A stretch of 64,000 nt of DNA from Clostridiales bacterium (GTDB taxonomy: Bacteria > Bacillota > Clostridia > Caldicoprobacterales > DTU083). Each line of letters starts with the position of its first letter. Position 1 is the stretch's first letter. The position numbers and the translations under genes are program-made. The notes beneath the pieces are model-generated. The model was given only the letters and a program-made list of their open reading frames with translations. It was not told where the DNA came from and ran no database searches. This document shows positions 43,660 through 53,212 of the stretch, piece after piece. Where the stretch lies: contig DUSN01000101.1 of the NCBI GenBank assembly GCA_012842605.1, positions 1-64,000 on the forward strand, given 5' to 3'.

Positions 43660-45069
43660 ATGACTAAGAACAGTTTGACGGAAGGCAGTATACTGAAAGT
43701 ATTGTTTAAACTGGCTGTTCCAATTATGGGGACATCATTTGTGCAAATGGCTTACAACATGACAGATATGATATGGGTAGGAAGAGTGGGGTCCAGGGCA
43801 GTTGCGTCCGTCGGCACAGCAGGATTTTACATGTGGCTTGCAATGGCCTTTATTCTTATACCTAAAATAGGTGCAGAAGTAGGGGTTGCACAGTCAGTGG
43901 GCAAAAGGGACATGAATGAGGCAAAATTATATATAAAGCACAGCTTGCAGATGATTATCTGCCTTGCGCTGTTATACGGGTCAATACTAATAGTTTTCAG
44001 AAAGTATTTAATTGGTTTTTTCAATCTGAATGAAGCTGACATTATTAATGATGCTGTATCATACCTGGTAATCATATCATGCGGGCTACCATTCAGCTTT
44101 CTTAATCCGGTTTTTACGGCAATCTTTAATGGATACGGAGAAAGCAGAACACCTTTTTTGATAAATTCTATCGGGCTGATTACTAATATGGTTATAGATC
44201 CTGTTTTAATATTGGGACTAGGCCCGTTCCCAAGAATGGAAGTGGTTGGTGCAGCTGTTGCAACTGTTATTGCACAAGCATTTGTAACTATAATTTTTAT
44301 AATAAAAGCCAAAAATAGAACCGAGCTGTTTTCTGGGCTGCAGTTGATGAAAGCCCCGGACCTGACCCGTATAAGAGATATCACTAAGCTGGGGCTGCCG
44401 GTAGCTTTGCAAAGCGGTTTATTTACCGGATTTGTAATGGTTCTTGCAAGGATAATTGCCCAATGGGGACCCATTCCTATAGCCGTGCAAAAAATAGGCT
44501 CACAGATAGAAGCCATCTCCTGGATGACTGCGGGGGGCTTTCAGACGGCTATGGCTGCATTTGTAGGCCAAAATTATGGGGCTAATAAATGGCCAAGAAT
44601 TTTCAGGGGTTATTTTATCGGCATGACAGTCATGTCAGTTATCGGAATATCTGCAACACTTCTCTTAATTTTTGCAGCAAGGCCGTTATTTTCCATATTC
44701 GTACAGGAAGAGGAAACAATCAGCCAGGGAATAACTTATCTTAGGATACTAGGCCTTTCACAACTCTTCATGTGCATTGAAGCAACTACTGCAGGAGCAT
44801 TTAACGGGCTGGGTAAAACCATTCCTCCATCAGTAGTAGGGATTGCCTTTAATGGCTTAAGAATACCCGCAGCATTGATTTTATCCTCTGTCGGCCTTGG
44901 CTTGAATGGGGTCTGGTGGGCTATCAGCATTTCAAGCATATTTAAAGGCATTGTTCTTACAGCCTGGTACTTGATAGTTTTGAAAAAGAAGCATAGCGAT
45001 ATGGTCCCAGCTGCTTTAGGTGATAACAAGGAGTATAACCTTTTAGATGAAACAAGCTGCAGTGTTTAG
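43660..45069 (+). CDS. MATE family efflux transporter (second)
   Basis: Start at ATG 43660 (MTKNSLTEGS), with CAGGGAAG in front; the ATG at 43633 is less well placed. About 469 aa with 12 predicted helices. The N-terminal half has PIMGTSFVQMAYNMTDMIWV and the second half LGLPVALQSGLFTGF, both typical of the DinF/NorM branch. It would export drugs or metabolites using an ion gradient. It is distinct in sequence from the MATE gene at 1810. The next gene begins 43 bases on. Confidence 0.92.
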   Translation: MTKNSLTEGSILKVLFKLAVPIMGTSFVQMAYNMTDMIWVGRVGSRAVASVGTAGFYMWLAMAFILIPKIGAEVGVAQSVGKRDMNEAKLYIKHSLQMIICLALLYGSILIVFRKYLIGFFNLNEADIINDAVSYLVIISCGLPFSFLNPVFTAIFNGYGESRTPFLINSIGLITNMVIDPVLILGLGPFPRMEVVGAAVATVIAQAFVTIIFIIKAKNRTELFSGLQLMKAPDLTRIRDITKLGLPVALQSGLFTGFVMVLARIIAQWGPIPIAVQKIGSQIEAISWMTAGGFQTAMAAFVGQNYGANKWPRIFRGYFIGMTVMSVIGISATLLLIFAARPLFSIFVQEEETISQGITYLRILGLSQLFMCIEATTAGAFNGLGKTIPPSVVGIAFNGLRIPAALILSSVGLGLNGVWWAISISSIFKGIVLTAWYLIVLKKKHSDMVPAALGDNKEYNLLDETSCSV

Positions 45070-45112
45070 CGATATTATTATCCTATAATAAAAATGATTG
45101 GGGGGAAAATCA

Positions 45113-46348
45113 ATGTTTAGAGTGGGTCAGGAAGAAATCGATGCCTTTACCAGGGTAGTAAATTCAGGGGAGTTATTCAGGATAGGAAGCAAGAACCAGG
45201 AAGTGGACAATTTTGAGAAAGAACTGGCAGAAAAGATATCAGTAGATTACGCTCTGTTCGTAACAGGAGGAACAACAGCTCTGATTGCATGCCTGGTTGG
45301 TATGGGAGTAGGACCTGGTGATGAGGTTATCGTTCCTGCATATACATTCATGGCATCGGCATTGGCAATAACAGCTGTAGGAGCCATACCTGTCATTGTT
45401 GACGTTGATGAAACACTCATGATTGATCCCAAAGAAATTGAAAAGAACATAAGTCCTCATACTAAAGTAATTATGCCTGTACATATGCTGGGGTATCCTT
45501 GCGATATGGACAGCATTATGGAAATTGCCGAAAGACACAATGTATATGTGCTGGAAGATGCCTGCCAGGCTGTCGGAGGAAGCTATAAAGGAAGAAGATT
45601 GGGCAGCATCGGGAAAGCAGGAGCATTCAGCTTTAACTATTTCAAGATCATAAGCTGCGGCGAAGGCGGAGCCGTTCTCACAAATGACAGAATTGTATTT
45701 GAGAGAGCAGTCTATTTGCATGACGGAGGTTCTACCTTCAGAAAGGACTATGTACAACTGGCAAGGGATCGTCAGGGTGGTTCTTATGAAGAACATGAAG
45801 ATTTCCCCATTTATGAAAGGTTTATAACCCCGGTATTTGCCGGTATACAAGCAAGGCAAAGTGAAATTAACGGAGCAATAATGAGAGTTCAGCTGCAGAG
45901 GCTGGATGGTATACTGGAAGACCTCAGGAAAGTCAAAAGACAGATTATGGATGGTGTAAGCGGCGTATCCGGCCTTAAATTCCTGAAGTCAAATGATCCC
46001 GAAGGGGATTGTTCAACCCACCTGGGATTCATCTTTGAAAACGAGGAATTGGCCAGGAAATTTGCCATAGGCAAAGGTGTAAACGGAGCACTGCCCATCG
46101 ACAGCGGACGTCATGTCTATACGAACTGGGATCCAATTATGAATAAAAGAGGAGCAGGCCATCCGGATATGAATCCTTTCAACATGCCGGCAAACGAGGG
46201 TCTGAAACATAACTACAGTCCTGATATGTGCAGGAGAACACTTGATTTGTTAAGCAGGACAGTTAATGTACCTCTTAATCCGGACTGGACACAGGAAACT
46301 ATCCAGCATAAGATTGACAGCATAAAAGAAGCAGCTCGGAATCTCTAA
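45113..46348 (+). CDS. DegT/DnrJ/EryC1 family aminotransferase
   Basis: Start at ATG 45113 behind GGGGGG. About 411 aa. A PLP-dependent enzyme of the sugar-nucleotide aminotransferase type, with the Schiff-base lysine at Lys178 in SFNYFKIISCGEGG and the PLP-binding EDACQAVGG. It probably transfers an amino group from glutamate to a keto-sugar; other surface-polysaccharide or amino-sugar genes are not next to it. It could also take part in an aminocyclitol pathway. A separate T-box leader starts right after it. Confidence 0.88.
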   Translation: MFRVGQEEIDAFTRVVNSGELFRIGSKNQEVDNFEKELAEKISVDYALFVTGGTTALIACLVGMGVGPGDEVIVPAYTFMASALAITAVGAIPVIVDVDETLMIDPKEIEKNISPHTKVIMPVHMLGYPCDMDSIMEIAERHNVYVLEDACQAVGGSYKGRRLGSIGKAGAFSFNYFKIISCGEGGAVLTNDRIVFERAVYLHDGGSTFRKDYVQLARDRQGGSYEEHEDFPIYERFITPVFAGIQARQSEINGAIMRVQLQRLDGILEDLRKVKRQIMDGVSGVSGLKFLKSNDPEGDCSTHLGFIFENEELARKFAIGKGVNGALPIDSGRHVYTNWDPIMNKRGAGHPDMNPFNMPANEGLKHNYSPDMCRRTLDLLSRTVNVPLNPDWTQETIQHKIDSIKEAARNL

Positions 46349-46362
46349 TATTTACCTGCCTA

Positions 46363-46390
46363 TTGATTTATTCTGTGTTTTTGGTATAAT
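46363..46390 (+). promoter_or_regulatory. Promoter of the leuS T-box transcript
   Basis: TTGATT (46363-46368), 16-base spacer ending in TGG (extended -10), TATAAT (46385-46390). Confidence 0.75.
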
Positions 46391-46399
46391 AACTATCTA

Positions 46400-46631
46400 T
46401 CAGGAATCAGCTGAGAAGGGAAGCAGTAAACGGCCCGGTCTCTTTCAGAGAGCACGCTGTCAGGTGAGAAGCGGCAGAGACTGCTGTTGAACTCGTCCTG
46501 GAGCTGCCGGGGTAAGTAAATAGCCTCGGCCGGTATGAACCGTTATCATCATTAAAGCGGCCGGAGTGTTTTTTCCGGCAAATAGAGTGGTACCGCGGGC
46601 CTTCGTCTCTATATCGACGAAGGCTGTTTTT
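46400..46631 (+). ncRNA. T-box riboswitch, leucine type, with terminator
   Basis: The T-box sequence AGAGTGGTACCGCGG is at 46584-46598 and is followed by the terminator CCTTCGTC / GACGAAGG with a T run (46600-46631). The upstream part is rich in stem I elements, including the GAACTC segment at 46489-46494, where CTC would be the leucine specifier codon. Uncharged tRNA-Leu should pair with the specifier and the T-box bulge and prevent termination, raising LeuRS synthesis. The specifier assignment is inferred; the T-box itself and its downstream gene are clear. Confidence 0.92.
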
Positions 46632-46687
46632 ATATAAGGCTTTCTACATATTTACCTTAATGATAGAGAAAAGAGGATGTGAAAGAC

Positions 46688-49096
46688 ATGACTGATTACA
46701 ATCCAAAAGTAATTGAAAAGAAATGGCAGGAGATTTGGGAACGGGAAGGCACGTTTAATGCCTCCGAGGACATGTCCAAGCCGAAGTTCTACGCTTTGAT
46801 AGAGTTTCCATACCCTTCCGGGCAGGGACTGCATGTAGGCCACCCGAGGCCATATACCGCTCTTGATATTGTTGCCCGCAAACGCAGGCTGCAGGGGTAC
46901 AATGTGCTGTTCCCGATCGGATGGGATGCCTTTGGCCTGCCCACTGAGAACTACGCAATACAAAATAAGATTCATCCTAAAAAGGTTACAGAACGGAATG
47001 TAGCCAGGTTCAAGCAGCAATTGAAATCACTTGGATTTTCCTTTGACTGGTCCCGGGAAATCAACACCACTGACCCCGAGTATTATAAATGGACTCAATG
47101 GATTTTTCTGAAGCTGTTTGAAAAAGGGCTGGCATACAAGAAAGAAGCAGCTATCAACTGGTGCACCTCCTGCAAGGTTGGGCTGGCAAATGAAGAGGTT
47201 GTAAACGGAACCTGTGAACGGTGTCATGGTGAAGTAGTCCGCAAGGTAAAAAATCAATGGATGCTGAAGATTACAGAATATGCCGAAAAACTTCTTGAAG
47301 ACCTGGGTACTGTGGACTATATCCAGAGGGTAAAGGTCCAGCAGGAAAACTGGATTGGCCGCTCTACGGGGGCAGAGGTTGACTTTGAGGTAACCGGCGG
47401 GAGCAAGCTGCGTGTATTTACCACCCGTCCCGACACATTGTTTGGTGCTACCTATATGGTAATAGCACCGGAGCATCCCCTGATTGAGGAGCAAAAGCAT
47501 CGTATAGCCAATATGGATGAAATCCGTGCTTATCAGGAAATGGCCAACAGAAAATCTGACTTTGAACGCACAGAGCTGGCCAAGGATAAGACCGGTGTAG
47601 AGATTAAGGGAATTAAAGCGGTAAACCCTGTAAACAACAAGGAAATTCCAATCTTCATATCGGACTATGTACTCATGTCCTATGGAACAGGTGCAATTAT
47701 GGCCGTGCCCGGCCATGACACCCGTGACTGGGAGTTTGCCAGGAAGTTCAACCTGCCAATCGTGGAAGTGGTGGCAGGAGGCAATATAGAGCAGGAAGCC
47801 TATACAGATATTGAAAACGGTGTTATGGTAAATTCGGGTTTCTTAAACGGTATGCCGGTTAAAGAAGCCAAGGAGGCCATTACTGCATGGCTGGAAGAAA
47901 AGGGTATTGGTAAGTTCAAGGTAAACTATAAACTGAGGGACTGGGTATTCTCCCGTCAGAGGTATTGGGGAGAGCCTATTCCGCTGGTATATTGCGATGA
48001 TTGCGGCTGGGTGCCGATACCCGAATCTGAGCTGCCGCTGCTGCTGCCTGAGGTGGAAAGCTACGAGCCCACCGATACAGGTGAATCTCCGCTGGCCAAC
48101 ATGACAGACTGGGTCAACACCACCTGCCCAAAATGCGGCAAGAGTGCGAAGAGAGAAACCGACACAATGCCTCAGTGGGCCGGTTCATCCTGGTATTTCC
48201 TGAGGTATACCGATCCTCATAACAAGGAAGCTCTGGCAGGAAAGGAAGCTCTGGAATACTGGATGCCGGTTGACTGGTATAACGGGGGGATGGAGCATAC
48301 CACCTTGCATCTGCTGTATTCCCGGTTCTGGCATAAGTTCTTGTATGATATAGGTGTTGTGCCTACTCCCGAGCCCTATCAGAAGCGCACCTCCCATGGC
48401 ATGATTTTGGGGGAAAACAATGAGAAGATGTCCAAGTCCAGGGGCAACGTAATCAATCCTGATGATATTGTGGAGGAATTCGGTGCCGATACTTTAAGGC
48501 TGTATGAGATGTTTATAGGCGACTTTGAAAGAAGTGTGCCCTGGTCTCAAAACGGGGTAAGAGGCTGCCGGAGATTCCTGGACCGTGTCTGGAGAATCCA
48601 GGAGTTCCTCACGGATGAGGAAGGAATATCCCCTCAGTTGGAGCGAAATATTCACAAAACCATTAAAAAGGTAAGCGAAGACTTCGAGTCCCTGAAATAC
48701 AATACAGCAATAGCTGCAATGATGTCTCTGGTAAATGACTTCTATGCAGCGGGCAAGGTAACAAAGGGTGACTTCAGGGTGCTGCTCATCCTGCTTAACC
48801 CGGTTGCCCCGCACATCACCGAGGAGCTGTGGTCAATGCTGGACAGTTCATCCAGAATTACCGACCAGAAATGGCCTGAATGGGATGAGTCCAAAACAGT
48901 GGAAGATATGGTGGAGATTGCGGTGCAGGTTAATGGCAAGGTAAGGGGCAAAGTTGTTCTGCCTGTAGATGCCACCCAGGAGGAAGCCAAGGCCGCTTTG
49001 ATGGAGGACGAAAAATTAAGACATCTTTATGAAGGGAAGAACATCGTCAAGGTTATTTATGTACCGGGACGAATTTTGAATATTGTTGTTAAGTAA
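46688..49096 (+). CDS. leuS: Leucyl-tRNA synthetase
   Basis: Start at ATG 46688 (GTG at 46679 is too close to the AGAGGA site). About 802 aa, a class I synthetase charging tRNA-Leu. The HIGH-type motif is HVGH (49-52) in [16 protein letters not shown]. The editing domain contains [14 protein letters not shown], and the zinc-like CxxC pairs NWCTSCKVG / CERCHG and CPKCG are present. The KMSKS loop is at 580-584. A C-terminal anticodon-binding helix bundle and small tail domain follow. Expression is controlled by the T-box leader. Confidence 0.97.
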   Translation: MTDYNPKVIEKKWQEIWEREGTFNASEDMSKPKFYALIEFPYPSGQGLHVGHPRPYTALDIVARKRRLQGYNVLFPIGWDAFGLPTENYAIQNKIHPKKVTERNVARFKQQLKSLGFSFDWSREINTTDPEYYKWTQWIFLKLFEKGLAYKKEAAINWCTSCKVGLANEEVVNGTCERCHGEVVRKVKNQWMLKITEYAEKLLEDLGTVDYIQRVKVQQENWIGRSTGAEVDFEVTGGSKLRVFTTRPDTLFGATYMVIAPEHPLIEEQKHRIANMDEIRAYQEMANRKSDFERTELAKDKTGVEIKGIKAVNPVNNKEIPIFISDYVLMSYGTGAIMAVPGHDTRDWEFARKFNLPIVEVVAGGNIEQEAYTDIENGVMVNSGFLNGMPVKEAKEAITAWLEEKGIGKFKVNYKLRDWVFSRQRYWGEPIPLVYCDDCGWVPIPESELPLLLPEVESYEPTDTGESPLANMTDWVNTTCPKCGKSAKRETDTMPQWAGSSWYFLRYTDPHNKEALAGKEALEYWMPVDWYNGGMEHTTLHLLYSRFWHKFLYDIGVVPTPEPYQKRTSHGMILGENNEKMSKSRGNVINPDDIVEEFGADTLRLYEMFIGDFERSVPWSQNGVRGCRRFLDRVWRIQEFLTDEEGISPQLERNIHKTIKKVSEDFESLKYNTAIAAMMSLVNDFYAAGKVTKGDFRVLLILLNPVAPHITEELWSMLDSSSRITDQKWPEWDESKTVEDMVEIAVQVNGKVRGKVVLPVDATQEEAKAALMEDEKLRHLYEGKNIVKVIYVPGRILNIVVK

Positions 49097-49220
49097 GAAC
49101 AATAGAGAAGGAAAAGAGAAGCAGAATGAACTAAGCAGAATGAAACAAGCAATGAAAGAAGAAGTGAAGTAAGCAATATAAACTAAGTATAAGAGAAAGT
49201 AAAATTAACGGGAGGACAGA

Positions 49221-50141
49221 ATGCCAGTAAAGATACCTGATAATTTGCCTGCAGCGCAGACGCTGCATAATGAAAATATATTTGTAATGACTGAACACCG
49301 GGCTACAACTCAGGACATCCGGCCTCTTAAGATTGCCATTTTAAACCTGATGCCGACAAAAATAGTAACTGAGACCCAGATCTTAAGGCTGATAGGCAAT
49401 ACAGCATTGCAGGTGGATGTGGTGCTGCTGCATCCTGAGACCCATACCTGCAAGACCACGCCCCCGGAGCATTTGCAGACCTTTTACCGGACATTTTCGG
49501 ATATAAAGCATGAAACCTTTGACGGCATGATAATAACAGGTGCTCCGGTTGAGAGACTGTCGTTTGAAGATGTAAATTATTGGGATGAACTTAAGGAGAT
49601 CATGGAATGGAAGCTGCACAATGTGACTTCAACTCTTCACATATGCTGGGCAGCACAAGCAGGTTTGAATTATCACTACGGCATTCCAAAATATGATCTG
49701 GGCAAAAAGCTTTTCGGTGTGTATCCTCACAGCGTTACCAGGCAGCATGTCAAGTTGCTGCGCGGTTTTGACGATATATTCTATGCACCTCATTCCCGCT
49801 ATACGGAAGTACGACGTGAAGATATTGAAAAAGTCCCGGATCTGGAGATTTTGGCAGAATCACCGAAAGCCGGGGTATACATCGTTGCGTCCAGGGACGG
49901 CAGGCAGATTTTTGTCACCGGTCATTCAGAATATGATGCCAATACCCTTAAACTGGAATATGAACGAGATCTGGCTAAGGGAATGGATATTGCAATTCCG
50001 GAGAATTATTTCCCTGATGATGATCCCGGCAGACCGCCCATGGTCACATGGCGGGCCCATGCAAACCTGCTTTTTGCCAATTGGCTGAACTATTATGTTT
50101 ATCAGGAAACTCCCTACGATCTTAATGCAATTCGGTATTAA
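49221..50141 (+). CDS. metA: MetA-type homoserine O-acyltransferase, probably acetyl-specific
   Basis: ATG at 49221 behind GGGAGG. A 306-aa MetA with catalytic Cys142 (HICWAAQAG), His235 and Glu237 (TGHSEYD) at the exact canonical positions. In this family residue 111 decides the donor: Gly uses succinyl-CoA, Glu uses acetyl-CoA. Here it is Glu111 ([10 protein letters not shown]), so the product should be O-acetylhomoserine for methionine synthesis. The 124-base gap from leuS is purine-rich and no SAM riboswitch is visible. Confidence 0.94.
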   Translation: MPVKIPDNLPAAQTLHNENIFVMTEHRATTQDIRPLKIAILNLMPTKIVTETQILRLIGNTALQVDVVLLHPETHTCKTTPPEHLQTFYRTFSDIKHETFDGMIITGAPVERLSFEDVNYWDELKEIMEWKLHNVTSTLHICWAAQAGLNYHYGIPKYDLGKKLFGVYPHSVTRQHVKLLRGFDDIFYAPHSRYTEVRREDIEKVPDLEILAESPKAGVYIVASRDGRQIFVTGHSEYDANTLKLEYERDLAKGMDIAIPENYFPDDDPGRPPMVTWRAHANLLFANWLNYYVYQETPYDLNAIRY

Positions 50142-50166
50142 CTTGATATGGTTAATTAAAATATGT

Positions 50167-50196
50167 CCCCTGCATAAAACTGCAAGGGGTATTTTT
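50167..50196 (+). terminator. Terminator after metA
   Basis: Stem CCCCTGCA / TGCAAGGGG with one bulged A, then ATTTTT. Confidence 0.75.
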
Positions 50197-50281
50197 ATGC
50201 ATAATTCTATTTCCAACCATACATCTTTATGTTATAGTAGATGCATGTGTTATGAATAGGATTCGGGGGATTGATAATTGC

Positions 50282-51715
50282 ATGCAGGAAAAACCGCAGA
50301 TAAAGGTATTAGGCAGTATTCCTCTGACAGATAAAATAGGATATGGTGCCGGAAACCTGACTTTCGGAGTGATTCTTCAGATCATTTCAACTTATATGGT
50401 CTTTTATTCCACAGTAATATTAAACATACCCGGAAGTGTTATTGGATTTGTGATAGGAGCCAGTGTATTTTGGGATGCAGTCAGCGACCCTATTATGGGA
50501 CATATTTCAGATCACACTCACTCAGTTAAATACGGCAGGCGCCATCTTTATATTCTGTCAGGCAGCATAGCCATTGCCATAACCAATTTCTTTTTATGGG
50601 ATATAGATCCGCACATGCCTTTGTTCTGGAAAACAGCAATTATTATTACACTTCTCATACTGGTGAAAGCATTTACAACTATCTACTCAGTACCTCACAC
50701 AGCCCTGGGAGCCGAGCTTACGGATGATTACAATGAAAGAAGTTCAATACAAGGTATTAGAACTGTTTTTTTTGTATTGGGCCTTTTCAGTGCCAATGTC
50801 ATGGGAATGTTCCTGTTTTTCAGGCCCACTCCTGAGTATCCCCAAGGGCAGCTGAATCCGGCTGCTTATCGGGATATTGGAATTACTGCTTCTGTTGTTG
50901 CCCTTATTTTCGGACTTATATGTTACTTTACTACAAAAAAGTATATCCCTTTTCTTTCAGAGAAAGCCGGGGAAGATAGTAATAAGCATGGTATAAAAGA
51001 GTTGTTTCAAAGCATTGTTTCTGCTCTGGCTAATGCAGACTACCGTTATGTAGTGCTGGGATACATGTTTACCAATATTGCTTCTGCTCTGATCGGTGCT
51101 ATCGGAATGCATGTATTTACCTATACCTTCCGATTCGGGAATTATGGCATTTCTTTGATTTTTGGCGTTTTGTTCGGTATCAGCATTCTATCCCAGCCCG
51201 TTTGGGTCAAAATATCTTCGCTTATTGACAAAAAACCCGCTGTTTTGCTGGGACTCGGCGCATCTGCAGCAGGTGCTGTGTATTTTCTGATCCTGGTTTT
51301 CCTGAGAGAATCCGTTGCCGGCCAGGCAGTATGGTTTCTGCCCTTTGCTGCTTTGTCCGGATTTGGCATGGGCGGATTGTTTACCATGCCCCTGTCTATG
51401 ATTGCCGATACAATTGACGTGGAAGAATTGGCCTCAGGCAGCAGAAAGGAAGGAATATTCTATGGATGCCTGACTCTCTGCTACAAGCTGTCTCAATCAG
51501 CAGCCATATTCATACTTGGAGTATTCCTGGATTTGGTCAATTTTAACTCAGAGCTGACTGTTCAACCCAAAAACACAGTTCTTGCACTGGGTCTGATATT
51601 GGCATTGGGCTGTATTCTAAGTATATTAGCTGCTATGATTTGCTATAGAAGATACAGCCTGAATCAAAGCAAAATCGAACATGTTCAGCAGCAGCTTAAA
51701 CATAAGCGGCAGTAA
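50282..51715 (+). CDS. GPH family sugar:cation symporter
   Basis: ATG 50282 is preferred over ATG 50252, with GGGGG at 50265-50269, though the spacing is long. About 477 aa with 12 helices. Features of the glycoside-pentoside-hexuronide:cation family include KIGYGAGNLTFGVI near the start, WDAVSDPIMGHISD (the conserved Asp-rich loop) and KYGRRHLYI. These carriers import melibiose, xylosides or glucuronides with Na+ or H+. No catabolic gene is adjacent to hint at the substrate. Confidence 0.9.
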   Translation: MQEKPQIKVLGSIPLTDKIGYGAGNLTFGVILQIISTYMVFYSTVILNIPGSVIGFVIGASVFWDAVSDPIMGHISDHTHSVKYGRRHLYILSGSIAIAITNFFLWDIDPHMPLFWKTAIIITLLILVKAFTTIYSVPHTALGAELTDDYNERSSIQGIRTVFFVLGLFSANVMGMFLFFRPTPEYPQGQLNPAAYRDIGITASVVALIFGLICYFTTKKYIPFLSEKAGEDSNKHGIKELFQSIVSALANADYRYVVLGYMFTNIASALIGAIGMHVFTYTFRFGNYGISLIFGVLFGISILSQPVWVKISSLIDKKPAVLLGLGASAAGAVYFLILVFLRESVAGQAVWFLPFAALSGFGMGGLFTMPLSMIADTIDVEELASGSRKEGIFYGCLTLCYKLSQSAAIFILGVFLDLVNFNSELTVQPKNTVLALGLILALGCILSILAAMICYRRYSLNQSKIEHVQQQLKHKRQ

Positions 51716-51768
51716 GATTAAGAAATTACCTGACACTTGTCCCTTTTTTGCATATTCTGTCTAAAAGT

Positions 51769-51808
51769 ACACCCCCTTGCATACCATTTATGTAAGGGGG
51801 TGTTTTTG
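51769..51808 (+). terminator. Terminator after the GPH symporter, overlapping a small ORF's ribosome binding site
   Basis: Stem ACACCCCCTT / AAGGGGGTGT, extended by CAT / ATG with small bulges and followed by TTTTT. The right arm AAGGGGG also stands 7 bases before the GTG at 51808, so the hairpin would hide that ribosome binding site. Confidence 0.8.
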
Positions 51809-51906
51809 TGAAAATATTCTTTTTCCGTAAGAAAAGCCTTATGTGGGGCATCGCCCTTGCACTCGTTTTAATAATTATTCTGGTTTTGGTTATAAAGCAG
51901 TTTTAA
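51808..51906 (+). CDS. Possible 32-aa membrane peptide
   Basis: GTG start at 51808 with AAGGGGG at 51794-51800. The peptide has a basic N-terminus (KIFFFRKK), one strongly hydrophobic helix (IALALVLIIILVLVI) and a KQF end, like a classic single-pass small protein. It stops 2 bases before the end of aroA on the other strand. It could instead be the remains of the signal anchor of a lost secreted protein, since polysaccharide deacetylases and amidases often start this way. Length is below most gene-finder cut-offs. Confidence 0.42.
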   Translation: MKIFFFRKKSLMWGIALALVLIIILVLVIKQF

Positions 51907-51908
51907 TT

Positions 51909-53198
51909 TTACTTAAGCCTTTCAATAGCATTGAAAAATCCCGGGAAGGAGATATCTACCCACTGGCTGTCTGCAATAATTGTTCTGTCCCTGGCAATCA
52001 GCCCTGCTATGGCTGCCATCATGGCAATCCGGTGGTCCATTCCGCAGGATACGATGTTTCCTGTTAAAGGCGCAGGGCCATGTATTACCATGCCGTCCTC
52101 AGTGGCTTCGATGTCTGCTCCCAGGGTCCGCAAGGTTCGGACAACCATATCAATCCTGTTGGATTCCTTTACCTTAAGCTCTGCCGCATCGCGGATTACG
52201 GTAGTGCCATGAGCCTGTGAAGCGGCCAGGGCAATAATAGGTATTTCATCGATGAGCCTGGGAATCATGGCCCCTTCTATTTCTACGCCTCGAAGCAGGG
52301 AATAGGAAGCTGTTAAATCTCCCATGGGTTCACCATTGGCATAATCTATGTTTTCTACTTTTATATCCGCCCCCATCTGCCGATATACATCCAATATACC
52401 GGTTCTGGTAGGATTGATTCCTACCTTTTTCATTGTTATCCGTGAATTGGGGACAAGCAAAGCCGCTGTAATAAAAAATGCAGCAGATGAAATGTCACCG
52501 GGCACATAAAGGTCCCGGGCATAAAGCTCATTTACAGGATGAGCATGAATAGATAAGTCTCGGGTTTCAACCTTGCCCCCGAAGAAATTTATCATAATTT
52601 CGGTATGATCCCGTGACAAAGCGTTCTGATGTATTACGGCAGGGGAATCGGCATACAGGGCAGCCAGTATGATTGCTGATTTCACCTGAGCACTGGCTAC
52701 GGGAAGGCTGTATTCTATTCCATGCAGTTCACTTCCATATATGTTCAGAGGGAGCTTGCCATCGTTGGCATGTATTATAGCCCCCATTTTAGCCAGGGGT
52801 TCGACAACGCGTCCCATAGGCCGCTTTCGCAGCGAAGCATCTCCATCCAGCACGCTGCTGAAGGACTGACCGGCAAGAATGCCCGACAGCAGCCGGGCTG
52901 TTGTGCCTGAATTGCCCACATCTATGGTAGATGCCGGCTTGTTAAGACCGTGAAGGCCTTTTCCGGTAATTATAACTTCGGTTTCATTTCTTGAATTAAT
53001 ATTGGTTTCAATGCTTACACCCATGCTTTGAAAAGCTTTAATGGTATTAAGGCAGTCTTCACCTGTTAAAAAATGCGTTATCCGGGTAGTGCCCTTTGCC
53101 AGGGAACCAAGCATGACGCCACGGTGTGATATTGATTTGTCTCCCGGTATGTCGACTTCTCCAATCAATTGCCTTGCCGGCGTAATAACAGCTTCCAT
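51909..53198 (-). CDS. aroA: 3-phosphoshikimate 1-carboxyvinyltransferase (EPSP synthase)
   Basis: Start at the ATG at 53198 behind GGAGGGG; the longer frame to 53234 overlaps tyrA. 429 aa, the normal size. It joins shikimate 3-phosphate and PEP. Signature residues are in IPGDKSISHR near the start, GNSGTTARLL with the PEP-contact GNSGTT, RPMGRVVEPL and the C-terminal DHRIAMM. It is the last gene of the aroB-aroF-tyrA-aroA operon and begins 14 bases after tyrA. Confidence 0.96.
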   Translation of the reverse strand: MEAVITPARQLIGEVDIPGDKSISHRGVMLGSLAKGTTRITHFLTGEDCLNTIKAFQSMGVSIETNINSRNETEVIITGKGLHGLNKPASTIDVGNSGTTARLLSGILAGQSFSSVLDGDASLRKRPMGRVVEPLAKMGAIIHANDGKLPLNIYGSELHGIEYSLPVASAQVKSAIILAALYADSPAVIHQNALSRDHTEIMINFFGGKVETRDLSIHAHPVNELYARDLYVPGDISSAAFFITAALLVPNSRITMKKVGINPTRTGILDVYRQMGADIKVENIDYANGEPMGDLTASYSLLRGVEIEGAMIPRLIDEIPIIALAASQAHGTTVIRDAAELKVKESNRIDMVVRTLRTLGADIEATEDGMVIHGPAPLTGNIVSCGMDHRIAMMAAIAGLIARDRTIIADSQWVDISFPGFFNAIERLK

Positions 53199-53212
53199 AC
53201 AGTCCCCTCCTG

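Noticed and set aside
51750-51790. GCATATT and CATACCAT boxes resembling a sigma-E promoter
   Set aside because: The spacing is 23 bases instead of about 14, and the second box is inside the terminator stem-loop.
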